This document shows, one piece after another, positions 7,530-13,180 of a DNA stretch of 14,500 bases (position 1 is its first letter; each line of letters begins with the position of its first letter). The DNA lies in the NCBI GenBank assembly GCA_943356425.1, contig CALRFE010000014.1:1-14500 (forward strand), written 5' to 3'. Under the pieces are notes generated by a model that ran no database searches, was not told the origin of the DNA, and saw only the letters and a program-made list of their open reading frames with translations. The position numbers and the translations under genes are program-made. The stretch comes from Candidatus Nomurabacteria bacterium. GTDB lineage: Bacteria; Patescibacteriota; Minisyncoccia; Phycocordibacterales; UBA9973.

Positions 7530-8822
7530 CTAATGCGTAAAAATGATCTGGATCGTCTTTAGAATGATACCGAGATCAAGCAATATATTCCGGTTCGCGA
7601 TGTAATAGAGATCGTACTCGAATTTTTGACGAGAATCATCAACTGATCGCGCATAGCGAAATTTGATCTGTGCCCATCCAGTAAATCCTGGTTTGATCGT
7701 ATGGCGCAAAAAGTAGTACGGGATCTCTTTTTCGAGTTTCTCCACAAATTCTGGTCGTTCTGGTCGTGGACCGACAAGCGCCATCTCACCTTTTAAGATG
7801 TTCACCATCTGCGGTATTTCGTCAAGGTGGAGTATTCGGATGATGTGGCCAATTTTTGTAATTCGAAGATCGCGTTTTTCTGCCCAGACGACACCGCGCT
7901 CTTCAGCGTTTATGATCATTGAGCGCATTTTTAAGAAGTGGAATGACTTCCCGTTTTTCCCGACACGCATATGCGGACGAAGTATGATCTGTCCGCCATC
8001 TTCGATTTTCTTTGCGATCGCTGCGAGCAGTAAGAACGGGGATGTGATCAAGAGGACAAGACCCGCAATCACATTTTCTGCCAGCCTTCTGATCAGCCAG
8101 TATCCATAACTTTCACGATGGCTTGCGATGGCGAGCGCGTGTTCTTCGGTCATCAGGGCTACTGGAATTTTTCCGAGAAATTCCTGATACGCATCGATGA
8201 GCGTCATGACGTTCGAACCGAGTATTTGTGCCACGGTGACTAATTTTTGTGATGCGTGCACCTCGGCGATTATGAGATCTACTTTTTTTGTTATTTGTTT
8301 CGGATCTTTTTCGAGCGCGTCTTCTTTGATCTGTGCGATGACCCGTCCCAAATGTGGGTTTTCTTGTATTTCGCGCGCAAGATGCGCAAGTTCAGGGCTC
8401 TCTCCGACCAATACTATGGCACGACTGAAAAACGAAGAAAATATATTATAAAAAATACGTCGCCAAATGATTAAAAATATAAAAGCGCCGGCGCCCGTGA
8501 TCACGAGCCCTATTTTTGGCGCAATACCGAAATAAGGGAACAAATAGAAAAGGAGTCCTCCTGCAATGATACCTACGCCGATCGCAATAGCGAGACGTCC
8601 GATGTTGCGCGGATTGGGGTTTACTTGTCTGAAATCATAGAGATTAAAGACGAAAAAAATGATGAGCCAAAGAGCGAACAGGATCCCGAAGGGTCCGCTA
8701 TGCAGACGGACAACGGTTTCGTCATACTGGCTTCCAAAACGGATCACGAGCATCGCCGCAAAGGACAAGATGAGCGCCAATATGTCTCCGAGAAAGAGGA
8801 TGAGTTCCTGGATTTTGGTCAT
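7530..8822 (-). CDS. Polyprenyl-phosphate sugar-1-phosphate transferase (WbaP/WcaJ/EpsE-type initiating glycosyltransferase)
   Basis: This enzyme attaches the first sugar phosphate to undecaprenyl phosphate, starting repeat-unit assembly at the membrane. The 430-residue protein has an N-terminal membrane region (about residues 5-120, four hydrophobic segments), a CoA-binding-like soluble middle, a further hydrophobic helix at about 255-275 and the conserved bacterial sugar transferase domain. Visible motifs are MRVGKNGKSFHFLKMRSM, LHLDEIPQMVNILKGEMALV with the key DE pair, GPRPERPEFV, and KPGFTGWAQI. I chose the ATG at 8822 because the frame upstream passes through a consensus promoter and residues before it lack any motif. 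It heads the transcription unit with the flippase. The usual FxRQxRVG segment reads LRPHMRVG, a mild divergence. The sugar transferred is unknown; residues that distinguish glucose from galactose donors cannot be judged by eye. Confidence 0.88.
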   Translation of the reverse strand: MTKIQELILFLGDILALILSFAAMLVIRFGSQYDETVVRLHSGPFGILFALWLIIFFVFNLYDFRQVNPNPRNIGRLAIAIGVGIIAGGLLFYLFPYFGIAPKIGLVITGAGAFIFLIIWRRIFYNIFSSFFSRAIVLVGESPELAHLAREIQENPHLGRVIAQIKEDALEKDPKQITKKVDLIIAEVHASQKLVTVAQILGSNVMTLIDAYQEFLGKIPVALMTEEHALAIASHRESYGYWLIRRLAENVIAGLVLLITSPFLLLAAIAKKIEDGGQIILRPHMRVGKNGKSFHFLKMRSMIINAEERGVVWAEKRDLRITKIGHIIRILHLDEIPQMVNILKGEMALVGPRPERPEFVEKLEKEIPYYFLRHTIKPGFTGWAQIKFRYARSVDDSRQKFEYDLYYIANRNILLDLGIILKTIQIIFTH

Positions 8823-8828
8823 AGGTCG

Positions 8829-8856
8829 ATTATAGTCGTAACCCCTATTTTTGCAA
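8829..8856 (-). promoter_or_regulatory. Promoter for the sugar transferase-flippase unit, probably leaderless
   Basis: On the minus strand, TTGCAA (8851-8856) is followed after 16 bp by a perfect TATAAT (8829-8834). Transcription would start about 7 nt further on, which coincides with the A of the ATG at 8822. The mRNA is therefore predicted to have essentially no leader, which agrees with the absence of a Shine-Dalgarno sequence. Confidence 0.6.
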
Positions 8857-8925
8857 AGCCGTATGCCATGGACCCCGTATCCATTTTTACTATGCACAGA
8901 TACAGCATCGTTCTCTTTTAGACAG

Positions 8926-8934
8926 TGCTATACT
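8926..8934 (+). promoter_or_regulatory. Extended -10 promoter for the membrane-anchored hypothetical gene
   Basis: TGCTATACT is a TGn-extended -10 box, 46 nt upstream of the ATG at 8981. No good -35 is seen 16-18 bp upstream, as expected when the extended -10 compensates. The same nonamer recurs at 9558-9566 ahead of the next small gene. Confidence 0.5.
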
Positions 8935-8980
8935 ATATGGTATTAGTCGTAACTATCATTTTGTAAAGAACTAAAAAATT

Positions 8981-9505
8981 ATGGAACCAACACAACAAAA
9001 CATGGACGGAAATAATAAGAATATGACAACGACGGTCGTCATCGTCATTCTTATTATCGTTGCTGGTATTATTTTCTTCGCGATGCGAAAAGATACAGAC
9101 GGCAACAAAAATGACGATCAGTCGGCTGATACTTCTTCGATGACCGAAACAGATCAGACAAAAGGCGGTTCTCCAGTTGGTGCAACTGGTACTGGCGCGA
9201 CTGTCGGAGCAGTGCGACAAGCGTACGCAGACGCACTTGTTACGTATAAAAATAGTCGTATTCAATTCGGCGAGACGTGCAATGCGACTCCGCTGGCCTC
9301 GACCTATAAGAGCGGAACGACCATTTTGATCGACAATCGTTCAAAAACAGCTCGCACGTTCAGCTTGAACAACACAAAATACAGTATCGGATCATATGAT
9401 TATGCATTGGTGCCACTATCCTATGACGCATCATTGTTGCCACGGACAGTCTCGATCGATTGCGGTTCGCATTTCAATGCTGCTACTGTGACGATCCAGA
9501 GATAA
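8981..9505 (+). CDS. Membrane-anchored extracytoplasmic protein of unknown function
   Basis: This 174-residue protein has a short polar N-terminus, one strong membrane helix at about 16-35 (TTTVVIVILIIVAGIIFFAM), a positive MRK stop, and a low-complexity Asp/Ser/Thr/Gly linker (38-75). The C-terminal domain (76-174) has a beta-rich look and should lie outside the membrane. Two cysteines, C100 (FGETC) and C161 (SIDCG), flank the domain and could form a disulfide. The segment TTILIDNRSKTARTFSLN looks like a Greek-key or cupredoxin-like beta-sandwich, but the usual copper ligands are absent, so no metal function is claimed. I do not recognise the family by name. It has its own promoter and is followed by a strong hairpin, suggesting a single-gene unit. 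Confidence 0.7.
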   Translation: MEPTQQNMDGNNKNMTTTVVIVILIIVAGIIFFAMRKDTDGNKNDDQSADTSSMTETDQTKGGSPVGATGTGATVGAVRQAYADALVTYKNSRIQFGETCNATPLASTYKSGTTILIDNRSKTARTFSLNNTKYSIGSYDYALVPLSYDASLLPRTVSIDCGSHFNAATVTIQR

Positions 9506-9517
9506 TTTTTTCTTAAA

Positions 9518-9563
9518 ATAGCATACAAAATGTCCTGCCTAGGCAGGACATTTTGTATGCTAT
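9518..9563. terminator. 46-bp perfect palindrome; probable bidirectional terminator
   Basis: The two 23-nt arms are exact reverse complements, centred between 9540 and 9541. The core is GC-rich (TGTCCTGCCTAGGCAGGACA, 9531-9550) and flanked by AAAA on the left (9527-9530) and TTTT on the right (9551-9554), giving a hairpin plus U-run in both directions. It starts 12 nt after the stop of the hypothetical gene. The right arm runs into the extended -10 of the next gene. Confidence 0.72.
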
Positions 9564-9566
9564 ACT
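9558..9566 (+). promoter_or_regulatory. Extended -10 promoter for the small membrane protein
   Basis: TGCTATACT, identical to 8926-8934, lies 10 nt upstream of the ATG at 9577, so the transcript would have a leader of only a few nucleotides. Its first six bases are part of the right arm of the terminator palindrome. The wider segment 9550-9566 matches the cupin promoter at 11790-11806 in 15 of 17 bases. No -35 is recognisable. Confidence 0.5.
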
Positions 9567-9576
9567 CTCAATACAT

Positions 9577-9720
9577 ATGTACACAAAACATTTCTTAAAA
9601 ATGCTCGGCGTCATGATCGGTATTCTCATTGCCGGCGTTGTTGGACTATTTTTGATCAATTCTTACCACAAGCAAGCGAGCGGGACCGGAACACCACCGG
9701 TCGGGACCTTTGCAAAATAA
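9577..9720 (+). CDS. Small single-pass membrane protein (47 aa), unknown function
   Basis: A short reading frame from ATG 9577 to TAA 9718-9720 encodes 47 residues: a basic start (MYTKHFLK), one hydrophobic helix at about 9-28 (MLGVMIGILIAGVVGLFLIN) and a short Gly/Thr/Pro-rich tail ending in GTFAK. The layout of basic N-terminus, helix and polar tail is what a real small membrane protein shows, with the tail probably outside. Support comes from the promoter element just upstream and from its position filling the gap between the terminator and gmd. It could instead be a leader peptide for gmd, whose promoter begins 2 nt after this stop. I recognise no family. The reading frame is short enough that chance cannot be fully excluded. 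Confidence 0.6.
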   Translation: MYTKHFLKMLGVMIGILIAGVVGLFLINSYHKQASGTGTPPVGTFAK

Positions 9721-9721
9721 G

Positions 9722-9750
9722 TTGACACGCTCGATGAGAGAGGGTAGATT
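9722..9750 (+). promoter_or_regulatory. Promoter for gmd
   Basis: A perfect TTGACA (9722-9727) is followed after 17 bp by TAGATT (9745-9750, 4 of 6 matches). The start point would fall near 9757, giving an almost leaderless mRNA for ATG 9759. The purine run GAGAGAGGG at 9736-9744 lies inside the spacer. It could act as a Shine-Dalgarno for a TTG at 9750 if transcription comes from further upstream, so the start codon is not fully decided. Confidence 0.55.
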
Positions 9751-9758
9751 TGACATAC

Positions 9759-10832
9759 ATGTCCGAGAAATCTAAAAGTAAGATACGAAAAATTCCGAAA
9801 AAGAAAGCGCTCCGAAAAGCGCTTATTACCGGCATTACCGGCCAGGACGGTTCCTATTTGGCCGAATTGCTCCTTAAAAAAGGATATGAAGTCCATGGTA
9901 CGCTCCGTCGATCGAGTTCGTTCGGCACATCGCGCATCGAGCACATCTATCAGGATCCGCACGATCAAGGACGTCGACTGCATCTCCATTACGGCGATCT
10001 ATCGGACGCAGAAAATATTCGAAAACTTATTTTCAAGATCCAACCGGATGAGATCTATAATCTTGGTGCGCAGACGCACGTCAAGGTGTCTTTTGAAATT
10101 CCAGAATATACGGCGAATGTCACTGGTGTCGGCGTGCTCCGATTGCTCGATGCAATCAAAGATTTTCAAGATCACACTGGGAAGAAAATAAAGATGTATC
10201 AAGCGTCGTCTTCTGAGATGTTCGGATCGGCTCCGGCTCCACAACATGAAGATACTCCTTTCCAACCGCGCAGTCCTTATGGCTGTGCTAAAGTGTTTGC
10301 ATACCACATCACTCGAAATTACCGTGAAGCGTACGGGTTGTTCGCATGTAATGGCATTCTTTTCAATCACGAATCACCACGTCGTGGTGGTACGTTCGTA
10401 ACAAAAAAAATAACGCAAGCAGTTGCAAAAATAAAAGCAGGGAAAGCTGACAAGATATACCTCGGCAATCTTGATGCGCGTCGTGACTGGGGATATGCGC
10501 CAGAATACTGTGAAGCGATGTGGCTCATGCTCCAGCAACCCGAGGCGGATGATTACGTGATCGGTACTGGCAAAAGCCACACCGTCCGTGATTTGGTCAT
10601 TGAAGCATTCAAGCATGCAGAAATTCCGAACTGGAAAAAATATATCGATATCGATCCCGCATATTATCGTCCGTCAGAAGTCGACCATCTCGTTGCCGAT
10701 ATTACCAAAGCAAAAAAGAAACTCGGTTGGAAACCAAAAACAACGTTCGAAGAATTGATCAAGATCATGGTCCTTCATGATCTAGAGAAAGAGGGCATAC
10801 TGCTTAAAAAAGATAATGCAAAAAAACGCTAA
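9759..10832 (+). CDS. gmd: GDP-mannose 4,6-dehydratase
   Basis: This enzyme converts GDP-mannose to GDP-4-keto-6-deoxymannose, the first step to GDP-L-fucose (also used for GDP-rhamnose, perosamine and others), in the cytoplasm with NADP(H). The 357-residue protein has the cofactor motif [10 protein letters not shown] (glycines 25, 28, 31), the Gmd-specific [15 protein letters not shown], the active-site SSSEMFG, and SPYGCAK with the catalytic Tyr and Lys. It also has [16 protein letters not shown] and RDWGYAPEY, both strongly diagnostic of Gmd. A Lys-rich extension of about 18 residues precedes the usual start of the family. I use the ATG at 9759; a TTG at 9750 would add three residues. The fcl start overlaps its 3' end by 17 nt, so the two are coupled. 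All expected catalytic residues are present. Confidence 0.96.
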   Translation: MSEKSKSKIRKIPKKKALRKALITGITGQDGSYLAELLLKKGYEVHGTLRRSSSFGTSRIEHIYQDPHDQGRRLHLHYGDLSDAENIRKLIFKIQPDEIYNLGAQTHVKVSFEIPEYTANVTGVGVLRLLDAIKDFQDHTGKKIKMYQASSSEMFGSAPAPQHEDTPFQPRSPYGCAKVFAYHITRNYREAYGLFACNGILFNHESPRRGGTFVTKKITQAVAKIKAGKADKIYLGNLDARRDWGYAPEYCEAMWLMLQQPEADDYVIGTGKSHTVRDLVIEAFKHAEIPNWKKYIDIDPAYYRPSEVDHLVADITKAKKKLGWKPKTTFEELIKIMVLHDLEKEGILLKKDNAKKR

Positions 10833-11775
10833 AATTTTTGTCGCTGGACACAGAGGGCTCGTCGGCTCGGCGCTTGTTCGTACGCTCGAAAAGGAAGGAT
10901 ACACCGATCTTGTTCTTCGTACACATCGAGAACTTGATCTGCTCGACCAACATGCTGTCGCTGATTTTTTTGAAAAAGAAAAACCTGAATATGTATTTCT
11001 CGCTGCTGCAAAAGTCGGCGGTATTATGGCGAACAATACAGTTCCCGCAGATTTCATTTACCAAAATCTTGTCATTGAGACGAACATCATTGAAAGCGCA
11101 CGAAAGAATAATGTTACGAAACTTTTGTTTCTTGGCAGTTCATGTATCTATCCAAAATTTGCCGAGCAACCGATGAAAGAAGAATATCTTTTGACGGGAA
11201 CGATCGAACCGACCAATGAACCCTATGCGCTTTCAAAAATTGCAGGTATTAAGTTGTGCCAAAGTTACAATCGTCAGTATGGAACAAATTTTATTGCGGT
11301 CATGCCGACCAACCTCTATGGTCAAAATGATAATTTTGATCTGACTTCGTCACATGTCTTACCCGCGCTCATCCGAAAATTTCACGAAGCAAAAACAACG
11401 GGTGCAAAAGAAGTCGTCGCATGGGGGACTGGATCACCAAAACGAGAGTTTCTACATGTCGATGATCTTGCGCGTGCATGCCTCTTTGTTATGGACAACT
11501 ATAATCCAACAAAAGAAGAAAATGAAAAAGGTCCGATATTCATGAATGTGGGAACAGGGGAAGACATAACTATTAAAGAACTTACGGAAATGATCAAAGA
11601 GATCGTCGGTTTTGAAGGCGCTATCAATTGGGACACAACAAAACCCGATGGCGCTCCGCGCAAACTCCTTGATATGACAAGATTACATTCGCTCGGTTGG
11701 AAACATTCTGTAGAGCTAAAAGACGGTATAAAAAAAACGTACGAATGGTTCCTCCAAAATCCTCCAAGAGCCTAA
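10816..11775 (+). CDS. fcl: GDP-L-fucose synthase (GDP-4-keto-6-deoxymannose 3,5-epimerase-4-reductase)
   Basis: This enzyme epimerises and reduces the Gmd product to GDP-L-fucose using NADPH. The 319-residue protein shows the cofactor motif GHRGLVGSA (11-19), [12 protein letters not shown] (63-74), and GSSCIYP with Ser108 and Cys110. It also has [11 protein letters not shown] with Tyr137 and Lys141, and the conserved SSH with His180. These correspond one residue further on to Ser107, Cys109, Tyr136, Lys140 and His179 of the E. coli enzyme, so the active site looks intact. ATG 10816 lies 17 nt inside gmd and no independent promoter is seen, so it is translated from the gmd message. The gmd-fcl pair fixes the end product as GDP-L-fucose and implies that fucose is in the surface glycan made by the upstream genes. 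Confidence 0.96.
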   Translation: MQKNAKIFVAGHRGLVGSALVRTLEKEGYTDLVLRTHRELDLLDQHAVADFFEKEKPEYVFLAAAKVGGIMANNTVPADFIYQNLVIETNIIESARKNNVTKLLFLGSSCIYPKFAEQPMKEEYLLTGTIEPTNEPYALSKIAGIKLCQSYNRQYGTNFIAVMPTNLYGQNDNFDLTSSHVLPALIRKFHEAKTTGAKEVVAWGTGSPKREFLHVDDLARACLFVMDNYNPTKEENEKGPIFMNVGTGEDITIKELTEMIKEIVGFEGAINWDTTKPDGAPRKLLDMTRLHSLGWKHSVELKDGIKKTYEWFLQNPPRA

Positions 11776-11776
11776 T

Positions 11777-11806
11777 TTGACATATATCTATTTTGTATGT
11801 TATAGT
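11777..11806 (+). promoter_or_regulatory. Strong consensus promoter for the cupin gene
   Basis: TTGACA (11777-11782), an 18-bp spacer, and TGTTATAGT (extended -10, box TATAGT at 11801-11806). Transcription would begin near 11813, about 19 nt before ATG 11832. This rules out the in-frame TTG at 11793 as start, because it lies inside the promoter. Confidence 0.75.
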
Positions 11807-11831
11807 AGCGAAAACCAAAACATACAGAATC

Positions 11832-12215
11832 ATGCTCAAACAAGTAGAAACAGGCAATCTTCAAGTTGTCTCCGAAGACCCCCGCAGAACCATCACCGAA
11901 TTTAATTTTTCTGAATCCGCATTTAATGATTTTTTTGTCAAAGACGATCCTCGTCCCCTTGGTCAGCACTTTCACAAGAGCAAATCTGAAGTTTTTTATT
12001 TCATTGAAGGAACTGGTACTATCAGGACTGCTGAAGTCGATGCCTCTGGAAAAATTATCGGAGAAATTAAACGATTTACGGTAACTCCGGGATTTGTTAT
12101 CACGATCCCGCCGATGCACACGCATCGATTCGATGTAAAATATGGAACACATTTCGTATCATTTTCTTCAAAGCCGTTTGATAAAAATGATACCGTGCCG
12201 TGTCCGATTGAATAA
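11832..12215 (+). CDS. Small cupin-fold protein
   Basis: This is a single-domain cupin of 127 residues. Motif 1 is GQHFHKSKSEVFYFIEGTG (44-62), with probable metal ligands His46, His48 and Glu53. Motif 2 is TPGFVITIPPMHTHRF (85-100), supplying His96 or His98. The metal-binding set is therefore complete. Cupins of this size include sugar isomerases and epimerases, WxcM-like nucleotide-sugar modifying enzymes, dioxygenases and sensor proteins. The sequence does not decide between these. It follows fcl by 56 nt but has its own promoter, and a strong terminator follows, so it may be made independently of the fucose genes. Location beside gmd-fcl makes a sugar-related role possible but that is only inference. 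Confidence 0.82.
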   Translation: MLKQVETGNLQVVSEDPRRTITEFNFSESAFNDFFVKDDPRPLGQHFHKSKSEVFYFIEGTGTIRTAEVDASGKIIGEIKRFTVTPGFVITIPPMHTHRFDVKYGTHFVSFSSKPFDKNDTVPCPIE

Positions 12216-12233
12216 AAAAGGAAATTTTTAAAT

Positions 12234-12266
12234 AAAAAAAGAGGAACCAATGGTTCCTCTTTTTTT
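12234..12266. terminator. Bidirectional rho-independent terminator
   Basis: Seven A residues (12234-12240), a hairpin with 8-bp arms GAGGAACC / GGTTCCTC around AAT (12241-12259), and seven T residues (12260-12266) form a symmetric terminator. It works on both strands and lies between the converging cupin and Nudix-like genes. Confidence 0.93.
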
Positions 12267-12283
12267 ATTTACTTCTTGCATTA

Positions 12284-12928
12284 TTACATCCACTGCAACT
12301 TCCCGAGTTTAATGAGCGCTTTGTATGCACATGCTACTGCGCTCTCTTCCAGAAATAATCCGGATTCGAGCACTTCACGAAACTCTTCGATGGGCACCAT
12401 GATGGTTTCCATGACTTCGTTCGGATTGGGTTCGCGTTTGTTTTGAATGAATTCCAAATGCTCTGCTATAAAAAGATGCGCCTTAAATCCATTATCTGCT
12501 GGACTTGCACCGCGATACTTTCCGGATTCAATCAGAATGTTTCCGAGGTAATTCCAATTGCCGTTGCCGTACCCAGTTTCTTTGAGATACGCTTCTTTTG
12601 TACGGGATTCTATTTCATCAAGCGGTGTTCCAGAAAGAAGATTTCCGATTCCACCGGGAGGTAATTCCCAACTTGCACAATTGACGCCGGGTTTCCATTG
12701 ACAGAGCGTGATGACTTTTCCATCTTTAGTGATTCCGAACACCACGACCCATCCGAACTGACGGATAATCGAGGTGTATTCTTCGTTTCCATTTCCAGTT
12801 CTGAGAGTGTATTTTATGGTATTTCCAAAATAGGGGATTTTTGGCATCTTGTCTATTTCCCCAACGAGTGGCCAACCTTTAAATCTTTCTTCCTGAGAAA
12901 GTTTCTTAAATTCATCGATTACTGACAT
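12284..12928 (-). CDS. Nudix hydrolase-like protein with an atypical Nudix box
   Basis: This 214-residue protein resembles ADP-ribose pyrophosphatase-type Nudix hydrolases. It has an N-terminal beta-rich region, GWVVVFGITKDGKVITLCQWKPG (59-81), WELPPGG (88-94) and a helix ending TKEAYLKETGYG (110-121). The usual box is Gx5Ex7REUxEExGU. Here the stretch from GG to ETG is several residues longer, and the RExxEE core reads KEAYLKE, so one or more catalytic glutamates may be shifted or missing. It may be a divergent or inactive member. I chose the ATG at 12928 because a consensus promoter covers the two upstream in-frame ATGs; the start lies about 23 nt after the predicted transcription start. 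It is a single gene, ended by the shared terminator. Substrate is unknown. Confidence 0.75.
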   Translation of the reverse strand: MSVIDEFKKLSQEERFKGWPLVGEIDKMPKIPYFGNTIKYTLRTGNGNEEYTSIIRQFGWVVVFGITKDGKVITLCQWKPGVNCASWELPPGGIGNLLSGTPLDEIESRTKEAYLKETGYGNGNWNYLGNILIESGKYRGASPADNGFKAHLFIAEHLEFIQNKREPNPNEVMETIMVPIEEFREVLESGLFLEESAVACAYKALIKLGKLQWM

Positions 12929-12957
12929 AGGCAGAGTTTGTTTTTTTAATTTTTTCC

Positions 12958-12986
12958 ATTTTAACATATAAAACATCCAATGTCAA
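12958..12986 (-). promoter_or_regulatory. Consensus promoter for the Nudix-like gene
   Basis: On the minus strand, TTGACA (12981-12986), 17 bp, then TAAAAT (12958-12963) preceded by TGT, giving an extended -10. Its -35 lies 6 bp from the -35 of the rightward L10-leader promoter. Confidence 0.8.
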
Positions 12987-12992
12987 TTTCAT

Positions 12993-13021
12993 TTGACAGC
13001 GCTCCGCTCTTCTGCTAAAGT
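12993..13021 (+). promoter_or_regulatory. Consensus promoter for the L10 leader / GIY-YIG / rplJ-rplL unit
   Basis: TTGACA (12993-12998), 17 bp, then TAAAGT (13016-13021) preceded by TGC (extended -10). The predicted start near 13028 is directly in front of the structured leader. Confidence 0.82.
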
Positions 13022-13027
13022 ACACCT

Positions 13028-13136
13028 GTAGCCGTAGAGACGGTAGGCATCCCATAAAGGGAAGAGGTCCTATCCAATGGTCGAACACAACATATCTATA
13101 TGTTGTTCTACATACACGGCGCAAGCCGTTTTTTTT
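13028..13136 (+). promoter_or_regulatory. Ribosomal protein L10 leader (autoregulatory mRNA structure with attenuator)
   Basis: The RNA just after the promoter has the architecture of the L10 leader described upstream of rplJ in many bacteria. GCC (13031-13033) pairs with GGT (13079-13081). An asymmetric internal loop (kink-turn-like) follows, then GGTAGG (13042-13047) pairs with CCTATC (13069-13074). A small CCC-ATAAA-GGG hairpin lies inside (13051-13061). Downstream are a hairpin with 8-bp arms ACAACATA/TATGTTGT (13087-13106) and a terminator. The 5' GCCGT (13031-13035) is identical to the terminator's 3' arm, so it could pair with the terminator's left arm as an antiterminator unless L10 holds it in the kink-turn. 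This is inferred. The family is recognised from the CCGTAGAGACGGTAGG core and from rplJ-rplL being downstream. Confidence 0.75.
13116..13136 (+). terminator. Attenuator terminator of the L10 leader
   Basis: ACGGC (13116-13120), loop GCAA, GCCGT (13125-13129) and a run of eight T residues (13129-13136). It lies between the promoter and the structural genes, so it must act conditionally. Its left arm is complementary to GCCGT at 13031-13035 at the start of the leader. Confidence 0.82.
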
Positions 13137-13180
13137 ATTTAATAGAAAATTAAGGAGCTACTGCGACTATAATTTTCATT

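Noticed and set aside
8823..8897. Upstream extension of the sugar transferase reading frame by 25 residues
   Set aside because: The extension runs through a perfect TATAAT and a -35-like box, and the first membrane helix begins right after the ATG at 8822.
11793..11831. TTG start for the cupin gene
   Set aside because: The codon lies between the -35 and -10 of a consensus promoter, so it would not be in the mRNA.
12929..12976. Upstream starts (including an ATG at 12967) for the Nudix-like gene
   Set aside because: They overlap the -10 region of the predicted promoter, upstream of the expected transcription start.
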